The position numbers and the translations under genes are program-made. Shown in pieces: positions 44,001 through 54,997 of a stretch of DNA of 64,000 bases. Numbering within the stretch: position 1 is the stretch's first letter; every line of letters starts with the position of its first letter. The stretch lies in NCBI GenBank assembly GCA_009667805.1, contig CM019066.1, positions 332,574,077 through 332,638,076 on the forward strand, given 5' to 3'. The notes beneath the pieces are model-generated. The model had not been told where the DNA came from, ran no database searches, and saw only the letters and a list, made by a program, of their open reading frames with translations. Source of the DNA: Leptobrachium leishanense. Lineage: Eukaryota > Chordata > Amphibia > Anura > Megophryidae.

Positions 44001-44305
44001 AGTCTCCTCCAACCTTTTAACCATCCTCTCCCCTAGCACAGCAGACCCTCTTCCATTCAGGTGCAATCTATCACGACTATACAGATTGTACCCCAGTGCA
44101 AAATGAGCCCAGTGCTCTAAAAACCCAAAACCCTCCTTCCTGCACCAAGCTTTAAGCCACGCATTGACCTCCCTAATCTCCCGCTGCCTTTCCACTGTAG
44201 CACGTGGCACAGGTAGGATCTCAGAAAATACTACCTTGGAGGACCTCTTCTTCAGTTTACTTCCTAATTCCCTGAAATCATTCTTCAGGTCACTATACAA
44301 TTAAT
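44001..44305 (-). pseudogene. CR1 ORF1 C-terminal esterase-like remnant
   Basis: About 100 codons ending ERMVKRLEETL. The motif RDRLHLNGRGSAVLGERM is the signature of the SGNH/esterase-like domain at the end of CR1/L2 ORF1 proteins; VVFSEILPVPRA and REVNAWLKAWC precede it. With the hairpin element removed, the frame would stop two codons further (LN then TAG). With it, the frame runs into element sequence and stops at 43959. The N-terminal part is missing. Confidence 0.75.
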
Positions 44306-44800
44306 AATTCTATTTGAAAAAATATAGTTATATACTGTATAAAAAATAAAGATATCTCTCTGTTCTGTAATTTCGGGTTTTGCATATATTTTGTATGTTA
44401 TCTGGTAGTATCATCTTGACCATTTAAGACATAATAAAAAATAATTAAAAATTAGAAAATGTGGTCTAATCTAAAAGAAATGTGAAAATAATTTATATAA
44501 ATATATATATATTATTGTTGTTGCTTTAATTGTTGAATTAGAATAAAAATTATGTTACTTGCTAATATGTACTTTTAAAGGACTTTTTAAATAAAAAATA
44601 ATATTAATAATCATATATAATCCTCGACAATCGTATTCCGTCAATACTTTTTGTTGCTGCTTTAATTGTTGAATTAAAATAATAAAACAATGTTACTTGT
44701 TAATTAATATTGATTGTGTTTCATTTACTTTTTAAATACAAAATAATATTAATAACCATATATAATCCTCAACCATTTGTCTTTCGTCCAATATTTTTTG
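44306..44800. repeat. AT-rich DNA with a two-copy tandem duplication
   Basis: GCTTTAATTGTTGAATTA at 44523 recurs at 44659. The following sequence (AATAATATTAATAA, CATATATAATCCTC) recurs in the same order, giving two diverged units of about 136 bp. The rest is low-complexity AT. Confidence 0.65.
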
Positions 44801-45700
44801 TGTTGCGCCTATGATAACCTCCTTGTCTCTAGGTGCGACGGGCATCAGCTGTGCTTATTTACACCTCCTTCCGCTGCCCCTATTGCAATAAACATGCCCT
44901 TTCAGATAAAACAAAATCTGACTTATGTATGATGCGCTAATCATAATATTCATGAGCGTCCCCAATCAACATTCAGAAGTGAAATAAATTGTGCCTTAAA
45001 TAACTATCCACCCGGCCCTTCCAATATTTACTAAATGGCAAAGTTAGGCTTGAACCATCAAGCTCAATTTCCTGCAAATTATCCAATAGCGCGTTTGTCA
45101 CATTTAATTGCGCGTTGTCCCTGGGTTTTTTTTGCCGTTAAAAAAAACAAAAAAAACAGAAGTAGATAAATAAATAAACAAATAAAACGCGGTAATTCAA
45201 AGAGGAGGAGGAGGATCGTTTATGAGGCTTCTAATATCGGAACGTATTGGAGTGTATATTTAGCAAGCTTGAGTGGACAGATGTAATTGGACTTTATGTG
45301 CCACCATTCCATCGGTGCCCGTAGATTTCTTTTGTTGTCTGAAATACACAGCATGATAGCTGAACTTGCAAGTCGTTGCTACGTGTTGCCCAAAGGGCAA
45401 TGAAAGGTTTAGATTGCATGTATTCAATGCATTATGGCACTCCAGCCTAAAGCCAATACTTGTTTTTAAACTGGCAACCTGCCTGTACAAATGGAGGAAG
45501 CAGATTGCCTCTTTGCACAATACTTAGACAAGCTACTGATTTAACAATAGTCGACAAGCAGCTGGGAGCTGGACTGTCAGCCTGTCACACACTGACAAAT
45601 CTGTTGTTCACATTCAGGCAGGACGCTTCACTTAGATTGCATCAATAGTGTGCATTTAACACAGTCACGTAAAAAGAATATATATAGAATCATACTTGGG
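44801..45700. other. Unique DNA, possible conserved non-coding element
   Basis: About 44880-45240 is repeat-free and balanced, with phrases such as AATCATAATATTCATGAGC, TTTAATTGCGCG and CCAATATTTACTAAATGG. This is the texture of developmental enhancers. There is no splice-bounded coding sequence. Conservation is untested. Confidence 0.2.
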
Positions 45701-46367
45701 GAAAAAAATTATTAAAAAAAAAATAGACTGAAAAGACGAGGGGTTTGTCACAGAACATTCTTATTACCCTCGTCAGCACAGTGTATTTTTTTCATGAATA
45801 TATTGTTTTGAGACTTAAACCAAAGGTGCCCTCAATTATCTCCCCATGTGGTTAGGAGCACGGCTAGGCTAAGCTTTGTTCATCCTAACAAAAGGTTGAA
45901 CATGGCCGAGCGTCTTTGATATACATAATCAACAGCAGAGACCAACTGCAGGTCAGGGGACAAAATAAAAAAGCTCAATTAACTGCTGTTGTCTTCATAA
46001 GCTGAGGGGGGAGTGACAGGTCAAATATTTGATTTGTAGCTACAATTGTTTGGGTTTATATCAGTGAATATTTAACAGTGAATTCCATAGGAAATGAAAG
46101 CTCCTAAATATGGTTATAATCCATGGCTTCAGCTAAATTGCACTTTTCTTCCATCTCGGTGTCATCATAATTTCAAAAAGGCTGTTTTAAGTTATATAGA
46201 ATTTTTTTTTTGGAATCATCTGCCAATTTATCACCACTTCCGGCTATCCCCTCATCTTGTGTCTGGCTCTATCAATATACAGTATAATGGTGGGGAGCGT
46301 TATATCAAGGGTAGACCTGTAAGATTTTAATTTATAAAGAGACAAATTATTATTATCGCCATTTACT
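45701..46367. other. Unique non-coding DNA
   Basis: AT-rich, no family recognised. A minor inverted pair (GACGAGGGG near 45738 and CCCTCGTC near 45767) is probably chance. Confidence 0.35.
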
Positions 46368-46369
46368 GT

Positions 46370-46935
46370 ACAGTGGGTATAGAAAAGAATCACCCCCTTG
46401 AAAATAATCACATTTTGTCGCTTTGCAGCCTGAAATAAAGACAGACAGTTTTTGTGTATCCTGTTGTATTTACTCAGTGCAACCTATAATGTCCGAGTGA
46501 AAGATGTAACAGCAACATGTCAGACAAAAATAAAGACAATTCAAAAAAACAGAATCACTGAGTTGGAAAAAGGATCACCCTCTCCTAAAAATGACTTGTA
46601 AACTCAATCTGGTGTAGCTAATCACCTTCTCAACGTCACACACAGCCATTTGACTTTCATCTGTGGTCAGCTGTGGTCATATTGATTAGCTCAGCATGAA
46701 AAGATCTTTCCTGGAGCATCTCAGTCCCTGGTAGTGCAACTGAAGCAAAGAATCAACTATGGGTGGCAAGCCACTGTCAAAAGATCTCTGAGATAAAGTT
46801 GTGGACAGGCACAAGTCAGGAGATGGATACGAAGTGGAAGGTATTCGGTACAACACAGACCCTCACTGGATCAGGACGTCACTCCAAACTGAATCAAAGA
46901 GACAGGAATAAACTGGTCAGAGAGGCTACATAATA
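46370..46935 (+). mobile_element. Tc1-like transposon, 5' part only
   Basis: It starts CAGTGGGTATAGAAAAGAATCACCCCCTT after TA, the Tc1 end type in which a CAGTG is followed by a run to CACCCCCTTG. Downstream, AAGTTGTGGACAGGCACAAG and AGATGGATAC fall in the decayed transposase region. The frame is broken and the 3' half is absent. Confidence 0.6.
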
Positions 46936-46940
46936 CCACT

Positions 46941-47750
46941 ATTAATAATAATAATTATGCAATAGAAACAACAGTAATAATAATTATTATATATATTTAC
47001 ATATTATTATTTATAAACAAATAATTACAAGCCACGTACCTTATTATCTATTTTCAAAAATATTATATTATTAGTGCCCTTACATGACCAGTAAATGACC
47101 TTCCAGCCTCAAGCTGATTGTCTCGGGTGATAATATATGCTTACATTTTATTTGTATAATACATAATAAATCAGATTATGTCCCCCTCTTAAACATCCTG
47201 TAACCGGGGGAAATTACTAGTGTCTAGTGTACGGTTAAGTTGGGCATATGATGTGTTTTATGTTGTGTTCTTTCTTTGGTCGCGTTTTTTTGTTTAGTTT
47301 TTTTGTTCGATAGGATGAGTTACCACCTTTCTAGTTTAAGTTTTTATTTTAGTTTTCCTGTCAGGTGATGCATCTATACAGCAAGACATTACAAATTATT
47401 ATTTTTTTATTTATTTTAGCATAACATTGGCTAAATTAGCCATTAAGTCGTCAAAGCAGAGCTGAGAAATTCAACAAAGATAACAAAAACACATGTTAGC
47501 ATGTCCTAATCATACAGAGAAATGACGTAATAGAAATGGTTGGCAAGAATTACAATGTAATATAGAACGGAAAAGGCCCATCAGTAAGTATAACCATCCC
47601 ATCTGGCACCAAGTCTTCAGGAGTATGGCAACATCACAGGTCTTAGTATGGTAACCCTATTGATAACCAAATGGTGGGTGGGTACCACTGACTAGAGGGG
47701 GAGAGTGAAACTATGGGGCTCACTTAAGGGACTGGAGAAAATCACTCCAC
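46941..47750. other. Unique AT-rich non-coding DNA
   Basis: Starts with ATT/AAT-rich low complexity (46930-47090). No family or exon is recognised in the remainder. Confidence 0.35.
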
Positions 47751-47751
47751 C

Positions 47752-48493
47752 AATTTATTTATTTATTTATAAAGGATTTTACCAGGAAGGATACATTGAG
47801 ATTTCTCTCGTTTTCAAGTATGTCCTGGGTTCAAGAACATGGTTACAGAAATACAAAGTAGTAAAATGTAAGACATTAACACAAAACAAATATACAGATT
47901 AACATAAAATAAATATGTAGGAAATAGTCATTATGTTACATGTTTACAGGTGCATTCCGTATTGAGGTATGTTAATAGGGAGCTCTTAAGGGACTTTAGA
48001 CTGGGGGAAGATTTGATGGTGTCTGGGAGGCTATTCCATAATTGCGGTGCTCTGTAGGAAAATGAGGATCGAGACACTTTGTTTTTGTATTGTGGTATTG
48101 TAAGTAAGGTGCAGGTCCTGGATCGGAGGTTATAGGATGAGGGAACTGCTGAGGGAAGCAGCCTATTCAGGTAGGGTGGTAGCTTCCCAGAAAAGCTCTT
48201 AAACACCAGGTTGGAAAGGTGAAGAGTGCGTCTAGATTCCAGCGACGGCCAGTTTAGTTCTTTTAACATGTCACAATGGTGGGTCATGTAGTTACATTGT
48301 AGCACAAAGCGGCAGCATGACTTATACAATGTGGTAAGTTTCTGAAGGTGTGTTTGCGGGGCCGCTGCATACACTACATCTCCATATTCAATAGCCGGCA
48401 TAAGCATTTGTTGTACAATCTGCTTTCTTACCGCGGGGCTCAGGCAGGATTTGTTTCTGTACAGGGCTCCTAGTTTGGGGTAAAGTTTACCAT
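47752..48493 (-). mobile_element. L2/Rex-type LINE, 3' fragment with intact RT C-terminus
   Basis: The minus strand is open from about 48490 to 47931 and encodes the end of a jockey-superfamily reverse transcriptase. It begins KLGALYRNKSCLSP and runs through AIEYGDVVYAAAP, LKELNWPSLESRR and YRAPQLWNSLPDTI to a natural stop. The 3' UTR contains CTTGAACCCAGGAC and GAGAGAAATCTCAATGTATC and ends in (ATTT)n at 47755-47770. The same tail is used by the SINE at 16775 and by 56790-56944. It is 5'-truncated, as is usual for LINEs. Confidence 0.8.
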
Positions 48494-49370
48494 GTGGTGA
48501 TTAAGTACTTATCAAATTGACCTGTCTATCAGATCTGTAGTGGATCGGGAAGGGACACAGTTTTCTAGGTGATCACAAACCACATATATAAATTATTATT
48601 ATTTTTTTTTTCTAATAAAAATATTACATTTTAAAACTAAAGTAGCCTCTAAATTCGAGAAGCGATTGATACACACTGGAATAAAGCCAATCCAAGTAAA
48701 GGAAGGGGACGGTGATTACAAATATGAACCAAGTGGTCCACTTAGCCGTCAAATCCATTCGTGGGTTCATTGGATTTACGTGTGTCCTCTGTTTTTTTGA
48801 CATTTATGAAATACACTTCTTGCGATGCCGTAAAAGCGAGAGTGAGTCTGAGTGACTCTAAATTACCCCTATGAATATTCTCTTAAGTTTTTATTAGTGT
48901 TATTCTATATTCTTTTCCAGGCGGTAAGCATTACACAAGCTTTGAGTCGCAACCTGCGTTATGTTAAAAAAAGAAAAGAATGATGGCATCAGATACAATG
49001 CTTTTAAATTGCTCTCGTTTTACAGTGAAAATTCAATGGGTTTTGATTGACAGAAAGATTACCTAATAAACCTTCACCACCAACTAATTAATCACGTGGA
49101 ATACAACACTAAATTGGCAAGCATGAAAAAGCAAATGAGATGGGTGTCAAACACCATTTTTAAATGACCTTAGATAAAAGCCGAGCACGGCGTGCTGAAC
49201 CCATCAATATTATTATATTGCTAGTAAACTTTTCCCATATTAGTGCTGTGTGCTTTTGTCGAGCGTGTGATAATGTTTTCGTTTGTCTTCATGAGTATGG
49301 AACCATTTTCACTTATCTGCGTGTTTAAAAAAATAAAAAATAAAAAATGAGTTGAAAATCAGACATGATT
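48494..49370. other. Unique DNA, candidate regulatory element
   Basis: Repeat-free. TGATTGACAG at 49044-49053 is a full PBX/MEIS-type decamer. TAATTAAT and CACGTG follow directly at 49085-49098. The cluster suggests a developmental enhancer, but this rests on motif matches only. Confidence 0.25.
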
Positions 49371-49374
49371 ATTA

Positions 49375-49565
49375 AGTCCTCTTAAGTCCTCTCCTCTTGT
49401 TTCCACCCCAACCCTTCTAGATTGCGAGTTCCCACGGGAATAGGGCCTCGTTTCCTCCTGTACTGGTTTGTCAAAATGCTGCTCAGTGTGTTGTAACCCT
49501 ATCTATTTTATGCCCATTGTACAGCGCTGCGGAATATGCTGGCACTTTGTAAATAAACAAACAAA
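49375..49565 (+). mobile_element. L2-like LINE 3' end
   Basis: CTAGATTGCGAGTTCCCACG, AATAGGGCCTCGTTTCCTCC and CCATTGTACAGCGCTGCGG followed by TAAATAAACAAAC are the plus-strand version of the tail found inverted at 34448-34620. Only the 3' UTR is present. Confidence 0.65.
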
Positions 49566-49769
49566 ATTGTGACATCATGCAAAGGTTGAATACATATCTT
49601 TGAGTTTCTCTCTCCCCCAGTGTCTCCTCCTATTGGCGCTGATAACAAGGTATATAGAAAAAAAGGAAAATGGGGAGTAAACTCTATAAAGAGATAAAGA
49701 AACACATCATGGTGCAGTATAACACACTCAAGTATAGTTAACAGAGGCCCCCTTTGGATTGCACTCACA

Positions 49770-50011
49770 AAATATAAGAAAATAGTAGGCACATAAATAT
49801 GTTACCGCTCCCTTGGATAAGAACAGCCGGAATGGTTACCCCGCCGTCACAGGAAATGCACGCCAAGCTGGTTCCAGTTGCAGTAAACAATTTATTTAAA
49901 ACAAAGCATAAAAGCCAACGCGTTTCGTCCACAGATATTGCCCTGAGGAAGTCCATCATATCTGTGGACGAAACGCGTTGGCTTTTATGCTTTGTTTTAA
50001 ATAAATTGTTT
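49770..50011 (+). repeat. Fold-back repeat with ACGCGTTTCG arms
   Basis: Arms 49883-49938 and about 49956-50011 are almost perfect inverted copies (AAAACAAAGCATAAAAGCCA, ACGCGTTTCGTCCACAGAT). The spacer holds CTGAGGA. The unpaired left part (49770-49880) is not recognised. The centre and right arm form a hammerhead-like core, listed separately. Confidence 0.8.
49940..49982 (+). ncRNA. Hammerhead-ribozyme-like motif
   Basis: The order is GCC (stem I, 49940-49942), CUGAGGA (49943-49949) and a 5-bp stem II, GUCCA (49951-49955) with UGGAC (49965-49969). GAAA (49970-49973), CGCGUU and GGC (49980-49982) follow; the last closes a 3-bp stem I. The stem III position is the self-complementary ACGCGU. 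All invariant core boxes are present. The competing long palindrome may prevent this fold. No activity evidence. Confidence 0.4.
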
Positions 50012-50634
50012 ATTTAAATTGCTTGGATGTATTTAACTCATATTTTAATACGTTTGAATAAATTCTGTATTTCTGTAAGAATTTATTTCTTTGACTTACA
50101 GTTTGATACTTTTTATTTCACATAACAAATATTTCTAAATATTTACTAAAGCCACTAGAAACTATTTAGTAAAGGTAAGCCTCACTTCATGATGCTGGTA
50201 TTCATAGTGAGGGTGATGTCACCAGTGTGACCGATACACTGATGTCATATTGCACAGTGGTATGGTCATAGTGCGACACTGGTTCTTCTCCAGATTTATA
50301 CTCGATTACATATTACATTTGGATGGCCAATAAACGAGCAACTGTAGCAAATAAATCTGATGGTTTCACATTCGCTCCAGGGTTTCATAGAAACATGCTC
50401 TGAGCCAGTTCAGCTGTTCAAGCTGGCCATGGATTTCATGCCATTCTGGTTCTTTTGTGGTTTTATGATTATTTATGGTCATGATTATTGTTTCATTACT
50501 CATGTCTCAATCTCATCTTTCAGACAGTTTTTCTGAAAAAAATAACAAAACTGGGTTTTGGGCAGATGCTTTTTATCTGATAAAAGCCTTATATAGAATT
50601 GTAAAAATTAAGTCTAGACACTAGAGGGCCCTAT
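50012..50634. other. Unique non-coding DNA
   Basis: No recognised family, exon or strong motif. Confidence 0.35.
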
Positions 50635-50795
50635 CACTAGACATGTGCATTCATTTTAGTCTTAAAACGATTTAGTCTGAATTTTGGGATAATTTAGTTT
50701 TCGTGTGACTCAAGAGATACGAAACTGCTCAGTACAAAAAACGAAAGAAACTAAAATAAAATGCATTACATTTTAGTTTCAGTCCTTCTTGTAAT
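50635..50795. repeat. TTTAGTTT-rich repeat with CACTAGACATG head
   Basis: It starts ATCACTAGACATGTGCATTC and continues with variants of TTTTAGTCT, ATTTAGTTTTCG and an inverted copy (AACTAAAATAAAATGCATT against ATTCATTTTAGTC). The head also occurs at 32622. It is probably a small palindromic element of unknown family. Confidence 0.4.
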
Positions 50796-50941
50796 ATTAC
50801 ATTGATGAGTGAAGGAGACCAGCAATGAAGAGCGCAACATCGCAAAGCTACAGAAAAGGTTTGTATGCGTAATCCTTCCCGACCCCTACCCGAAAATCTA
50901 ACAGTGATAGAGCTCCAGAATACTCACTCGCAGCACAGACA

Positions 50942-51538
50942 GCCAGCACACAGGAGAGGAAACCTTTACTTAACCCTTGCATGTCTAGGAGGCAGACAAG
51001 ATGATAAAAGCAGCTGGAGAAGGAAAACATCCAAATAAATCACACTGAAAGCTAATGACGGAGGAGGGCTGGATAGTAAAAACCCCTTAATAACAAGCAG
51101 CGCTGGGAGAAGAGAGGGACTTTAGAAAACGTGTGTCATCTCCCCTCCCGCTCTGCATAATAGGGGCTTAGGTCTGATACATTTTATATTATCCAGGAGC
51201 ACTATCCCCCTTTCCTCATCAATAATACACATTTTATATAAAGTCCCTCTCCTCTCCCAGTGCTGCTTGTTATAAAGGGTTTTTTATGTCTGATACATTT
51301 AGTATCCAGCTCTCACAGTTACTCTGTCATTATGAGCCTTCAGTGTGATTTATTTGAATGTTTTCCCTGGATTTAAAGTGCTTTATTTTATTATAAAAAT
51401 AAATTTGCACCAGTCATCTCTTCTCTGAGCTTTCAGACCGATTTATGTTAATATTTTCCCTCTCCCCTGCTTTTATATTCCTGTGTCTCCCTCACAGAGA
51501 TACAAAGTTTAAGTAAAAGTTCCCTCTCCTGTGCTGGA
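50942..51538. repeat. Large imperfect fold-back
   Basis: The left arm (50942-51132) contains CAGCACACAGGAGAGGAAAC, AAACATCCAAATAAATCACA and TAACAAGCAGCGCTGGGAG. Their inverses lie in the right arm (51230-51538): CCCAGTGCTGCTTGTTA, TGTGATTTATTTGAATGTTT and CTCTCCTGTGCTGG. The right arm has about 110 bp of extra sequence (51375-51480). Identity is about 75-85 percent by eye. No ORF. Confidence 0.65.
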
Positions 51539-51584
51539 TAAGCATTTCATTCCGAAGTTCTGCACCCTCCACCTGCCAATGCAG

Positions 51585-51775
51585 TAGGATGTTCTATACA
51601 GAGAGGGGCATTAATTACTGCAGGAGGATGTTCTATACATTATACAGAGAAGGGTATTAATGCAGGAGGATGTTATATACATTATACAGAGAAAGGTATA
51701 AATTGAGGAGGATGTTCTATACAGAGAGGGACATTAATTAATTCAGGAGGATGTTCTATACATTATACAGAGAGG
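51585..51775. repeat. AGGAGGATGTTCTATACA tandem repeat
   Basis: About four units of 45-60 bp built from GCAGGAGGATGTTCTATACA, TTATACAGAGA and GGCATTAATTA. Confidence 0.8.
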
Positions 51776-51863
51776 AGCCATTTTTTTAGACCTTTAAATC
51801 CAGTGGCTGTGAGTGCTGAGATCGGCTGCTTGTTAAATTATCTTTCAGTACAATGTATCAGGC

Positions 51864-52027
51864 TCAGCTGTTACAGTAACTGACTGCTGCTCATCACAGC
51901 GCTCAGATTTTCTGTAAAACAAGGAAATAATATTGTTCTAACCTCTTATATATAAAAATATTATTTACTGGTTTTACTGAAACTCTGAGCGCTGTGATGA
52001 GCAACAGTCAGTTACTGTAACAGCTTT
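51864..52027. repeat. Fold-back with about 55-bp arms
   Basis: The left arm AGCTGTTACAGTAACTGACT through TTTTCTGTAAAAC is inverted at about 51973-52024. The spacer is about 55 bp of AT-rich sequence. The arms are nearly identical. Confidence 0.8.
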
Positions 52028-52480
52028 GCCTGACACCTGGCAGTGCCATCGGCACCATCAGCGTCATCACTCAGCCAGGTGCCAGGCAGGCAATGCATCG
52101 GCTTCAGCACGTCGCAGGCGTAATCAGGAGGCGGGTCGCGGCATGATGACGCATAGCCGCTGGCTTTAAAAGAGAAGGGCGCGATCCGGCTCATTGCCCT
52201 GTTGTGTAAATACTTCTAGAAGTGCTGCGTGATTCGTTTGTTGTGATTCACTGCCTCCCTAGCGTTCATATTGTTTGGTTTTTCATGGAGGGGATGCTCA
52301 CAATGGCGCATTAGCACTGCCCCGAGCATCCTGGAGCCAAGCGGCCACTACAGGCCAGGTTGCTGGATTCAGCTCTTGCCCCGTAATCCACTGGTAAAAC
52401 GGGGATGCTAAGGGGAGATTTACGAGCGCAAGTTTTTCCCCTTAGTGTTTTAACTGTAGGCAGGTGATAGTGCCCTAATG
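52028..52480. other. GC-richer unique DNA
   Basis: The region 52030-52200 is GC-rich with a small inverted pair (CACCTGGCAGTGCC / GCCAGGTGCCAGG). No family or exon recognised. Confidence 0.3.
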
Positions 52481-52488
52481 GTCTAGCA

Positions 52489-52671
52489 CGGGGTTTCTCG
52501 ACTCCAGTCCTCAGGATCTACTACAGGCCAGATTTTACAGATCACCTTGGGGAAATGCAGACTGAATACTGCAATCACTGAGCAGCTAATTAGATCACCT
52601 GTGCTGTGCTTCAGATATCCTGTAAACCAGGCCTGTTAGTGGGTCCTGAGGATACGAGTTGAGAAACACTG
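52489..52671. mobile_element. hAT MITE, copy 2
   Basis: A 183-bp element with the exact 8-bp duplication GTCTAGCA (52481-52488 and 52672-52679). Ends are CGGGGTTTCTCGACTCC and, reverse-complemented, CAGTGTTTCTCAACTCG. The body matches the element at 34624. Confidence 0.85.
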
Positions 52672-52679
52672 GTCTAGCA

Positions 52680-53751
52680 TGAGGCAACAACCTTGGCCCT
52701 CCAGATGTTTTGGAACTACACCGCTTGTGATGCTCAGCCACTCATCAGATTATCTGAGCCTCATGGGAAATTTAGTTTCCATCGTTGTAAACCCCATGAT
52801 CTACAGCTTTCCTTGGTACAATTTAAGTTTAATAATGCTGTGCCAAGGCTGCCACTGTCATATCTATCCACTACAAGGTCCCCAGTGCCACCTCTCATCT
52901 ACATTTCCCATTGATCTATCTCTTACGATAAATAAAACAAAACTTAAATCTACAAATGAAATATTTGCTCAGCATTTTGCTGTATAAATGTAACCAACCC
53001 AAAAAGTAAGAATCAAGCTGATGTGGTGTTCCTTGATTAAGGACTGTCCTATGTCTATCTTTTTTTGTATGGACCCCAACTCCAATTGTCCCCAAAGGTG
53101 CCCTTCAAACATGGAGGTGCAGCCCATTCCGATGCTTCGGAGAACTAGTGTAGGTTAAGGTAAGTTATTCTGCCAAAGCAGCAGCCTGCTCACATCTGCT
53201 AAACAGCATGAAATACCTGCTTGGAAACTGAGCCAGAGAAATGATTAATGAATAGATGTCAGAATAATAATTCTACCAAGCACAATATAGTTCATAACTC
53301 GGATATGGTGCACATTTTATTTCAACTGATGGAATGGAGGCAACATCAATGTAATATAAATAGCAGCATGCTCGAAGAGAAGCCCTTATGTACCAAACAC
53401 CCAAAGACTTCTCTTGTGTTTTTCTTAACCTCGGTCTCTACAATGTAGCAAGCTGTGTAAGACAAACCTTCAGCTTTATAAATAGCGGCACAGAAGATGA
53501 CAGATGAGAAACATTGTCCTCCTTTAATTACCATGCACACACGGTTTATACCTCACTGGATTGTTTAACGGTATCGCCCAACGAAGCTCTCTCTGGCAAT
53601 GCCACGACTTATGCCAAATGTAAAATGTTTCCTTGTACTTAGAGGGTTAATTAAATTGTAAGAGCAATGGATTTTCAACTAACGGGCAATAAATACCTCT
53701 CTGTATTGAATGGTCCAGATACAACAAGAGTATCAAACAGAAAAATGAGAC
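52680..53751. other. Unique non-coding DNA
   Basis: 52680-52760 (CCTTGGCCCTCCAGATGTTTTGGAACTAC) resembles a dispersed vertebrate repeat fragment. The rest is unique. 53560-53720 is AT-rich and repeat-free. No exon is recognised. Confidence 0.35.
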
Positions 53752-53754
53752 TTA

Positions 53755-54642
53755 CAGGGTTATTCAAAGAGATTCGAAAAGTCACCGCACGTTCAGTGAC
53801 TTTTCGTTCCCCGCACTTTGGGGCGATTCGGCAATCCTAGTTCGCCGACCCTGCTGTATATTCAACAAGCACCGCAGGGCCCCCTAGTGTAGGGAAAACC
53901 CACCGCAAACACAAAGAACACTCACCGAAACCCACAGAAACAGCTGGATTAACCATGCCGAACATGCCGGAGAAACCTGACTAACCACCGATCAGAGCGC
54001 AAAGCAGCCGCCGGAAAAAGCCGACATGCAGACGAACGAGGTGAAAAAAAACAAAACAGTATGCTTGAATGTTTGAAAAGTGAAACGCTGTTTGCAAAAA
54101 AACTACAGAACGAAACTGTCTGGAATTTACATATAAGATCCAATGAATGATAATAAGAAGGGCTGGTACAGAAAAAAGAAAAAAGGATGAAGAAAAAAAA
54201 ACGGAGAAAAAGTTTGACAAAAAAAATCCCAATAAATGCCTAAAAGATCCTAAAAATCTATGAATAAAGAAACTTTTTACAGCAGAATTTAATAATAAAC
54301 AGTTTATTAGATATTGAATTAAAATGGGAATATTTTTAACATTGACGCCAATGGGATTCTGCTGAATAAACCTGCTGGATGAGACCACCGAACAGCAGGG
54401 CACTTCCACAACTTTTCCCTGCTGTTTGGTGTTCTCTGAATAGACGAAGCATTGCTTCTTTATGGGGATTCACTGCCCTCGAACAGACAACGAACAGGCA
54501 CCGTAGGTGCAGGCAATTCGCCAATATTTGGCGAACTGCCTGCTCTCTGAATAGCCGAATGGCCTGGAAATGTCCCTGTACGCTGAATTTCAGTGTCCGG
54601 TTACATTTCGGGGGCCAGATCGTCTCTCTTTGAATAACCCTG
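53755..54642. mobile_element. Harbinger-like element, family D, best complete copy
   Basis: An 888-bp element with 17-bp inverted ends, CAGGGTTATTCAAAGAGA and TCTCTTTGAATAACCCTG. It is flanked by TTA (53752-53754 and 54643-54645). The inner arms continue as imperfect inverted repeats and the middle is A-rich. No transposase, so it is non-autonomous. Confidence 0.8.
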
Positions 54643-54812
54643 TTATATTATTCCTACCTGTTACCAAATACTAAAATACAGATACTCCAGGGCATCAGGT
54701 GAGCTGGATTATTTTCATAAATATGTGCGAATTACATCGATCCTTTGTAGGCATGGATTGATATATGCAGAAAACATGCTGGGTTTAATGTATGCAGATT
54801 GTTACTGCAGGT

Positions 54813-54989
54813 CAGCATTTCCCAACCCTGGTCCTCATGTACCTCTAACAGGGCAGATTTTACTCTGGGGGAAATGCAGACTGAATCCTGCAATCACTGA
54901 GCAGCAAATCATATCACCTGTGCTGTGCTTCGGATATCTGGCAAACCTGGCCTCTTAGGGGACCTGAGGACCAGAGTTGGGAACCCCTG
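54813..54989. mobile_element. hAT MITE, copy 3
   Basis: Ends are CAGCATTTCCCAACCCTGG and, reverse-complemented, CAGGGGTTCCCAACTCTGG. The body CAGACTGAATCCTGCAATCA is shared with copies 1 and 2. The 8-bp duplication is degraded (CTGCAGGT against CTGTTTGT), suggesting an older insertion. Confidence 0.75.
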
Positions 54990-54997
54990 CTGTTTGT

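Larger units (their letters stand above)
39598..44305 (-). mobile_element. CR1 LINE, nearly full length but broken
   Basis: Read on the minus strand, from right to left, it has an ORF1 esterase-like end (44001-44300), an endonuclease and a reverse transcriptase. These are followed by a 3' UTR and an 8-bp tail repeat (ACATAGTT)n at 39598-39619. A multi-hairpin TTAA element (42769-43996) sits at the ORF1/ORF2 junction. The 5' end is truncated near 44305. The 3' portion is nearly identical to 24640-25498, so the family was recently active. CR1 retrotransposes by target-primed reverse transcription; this copy cannot do so on its own. Confidence 0.88.
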
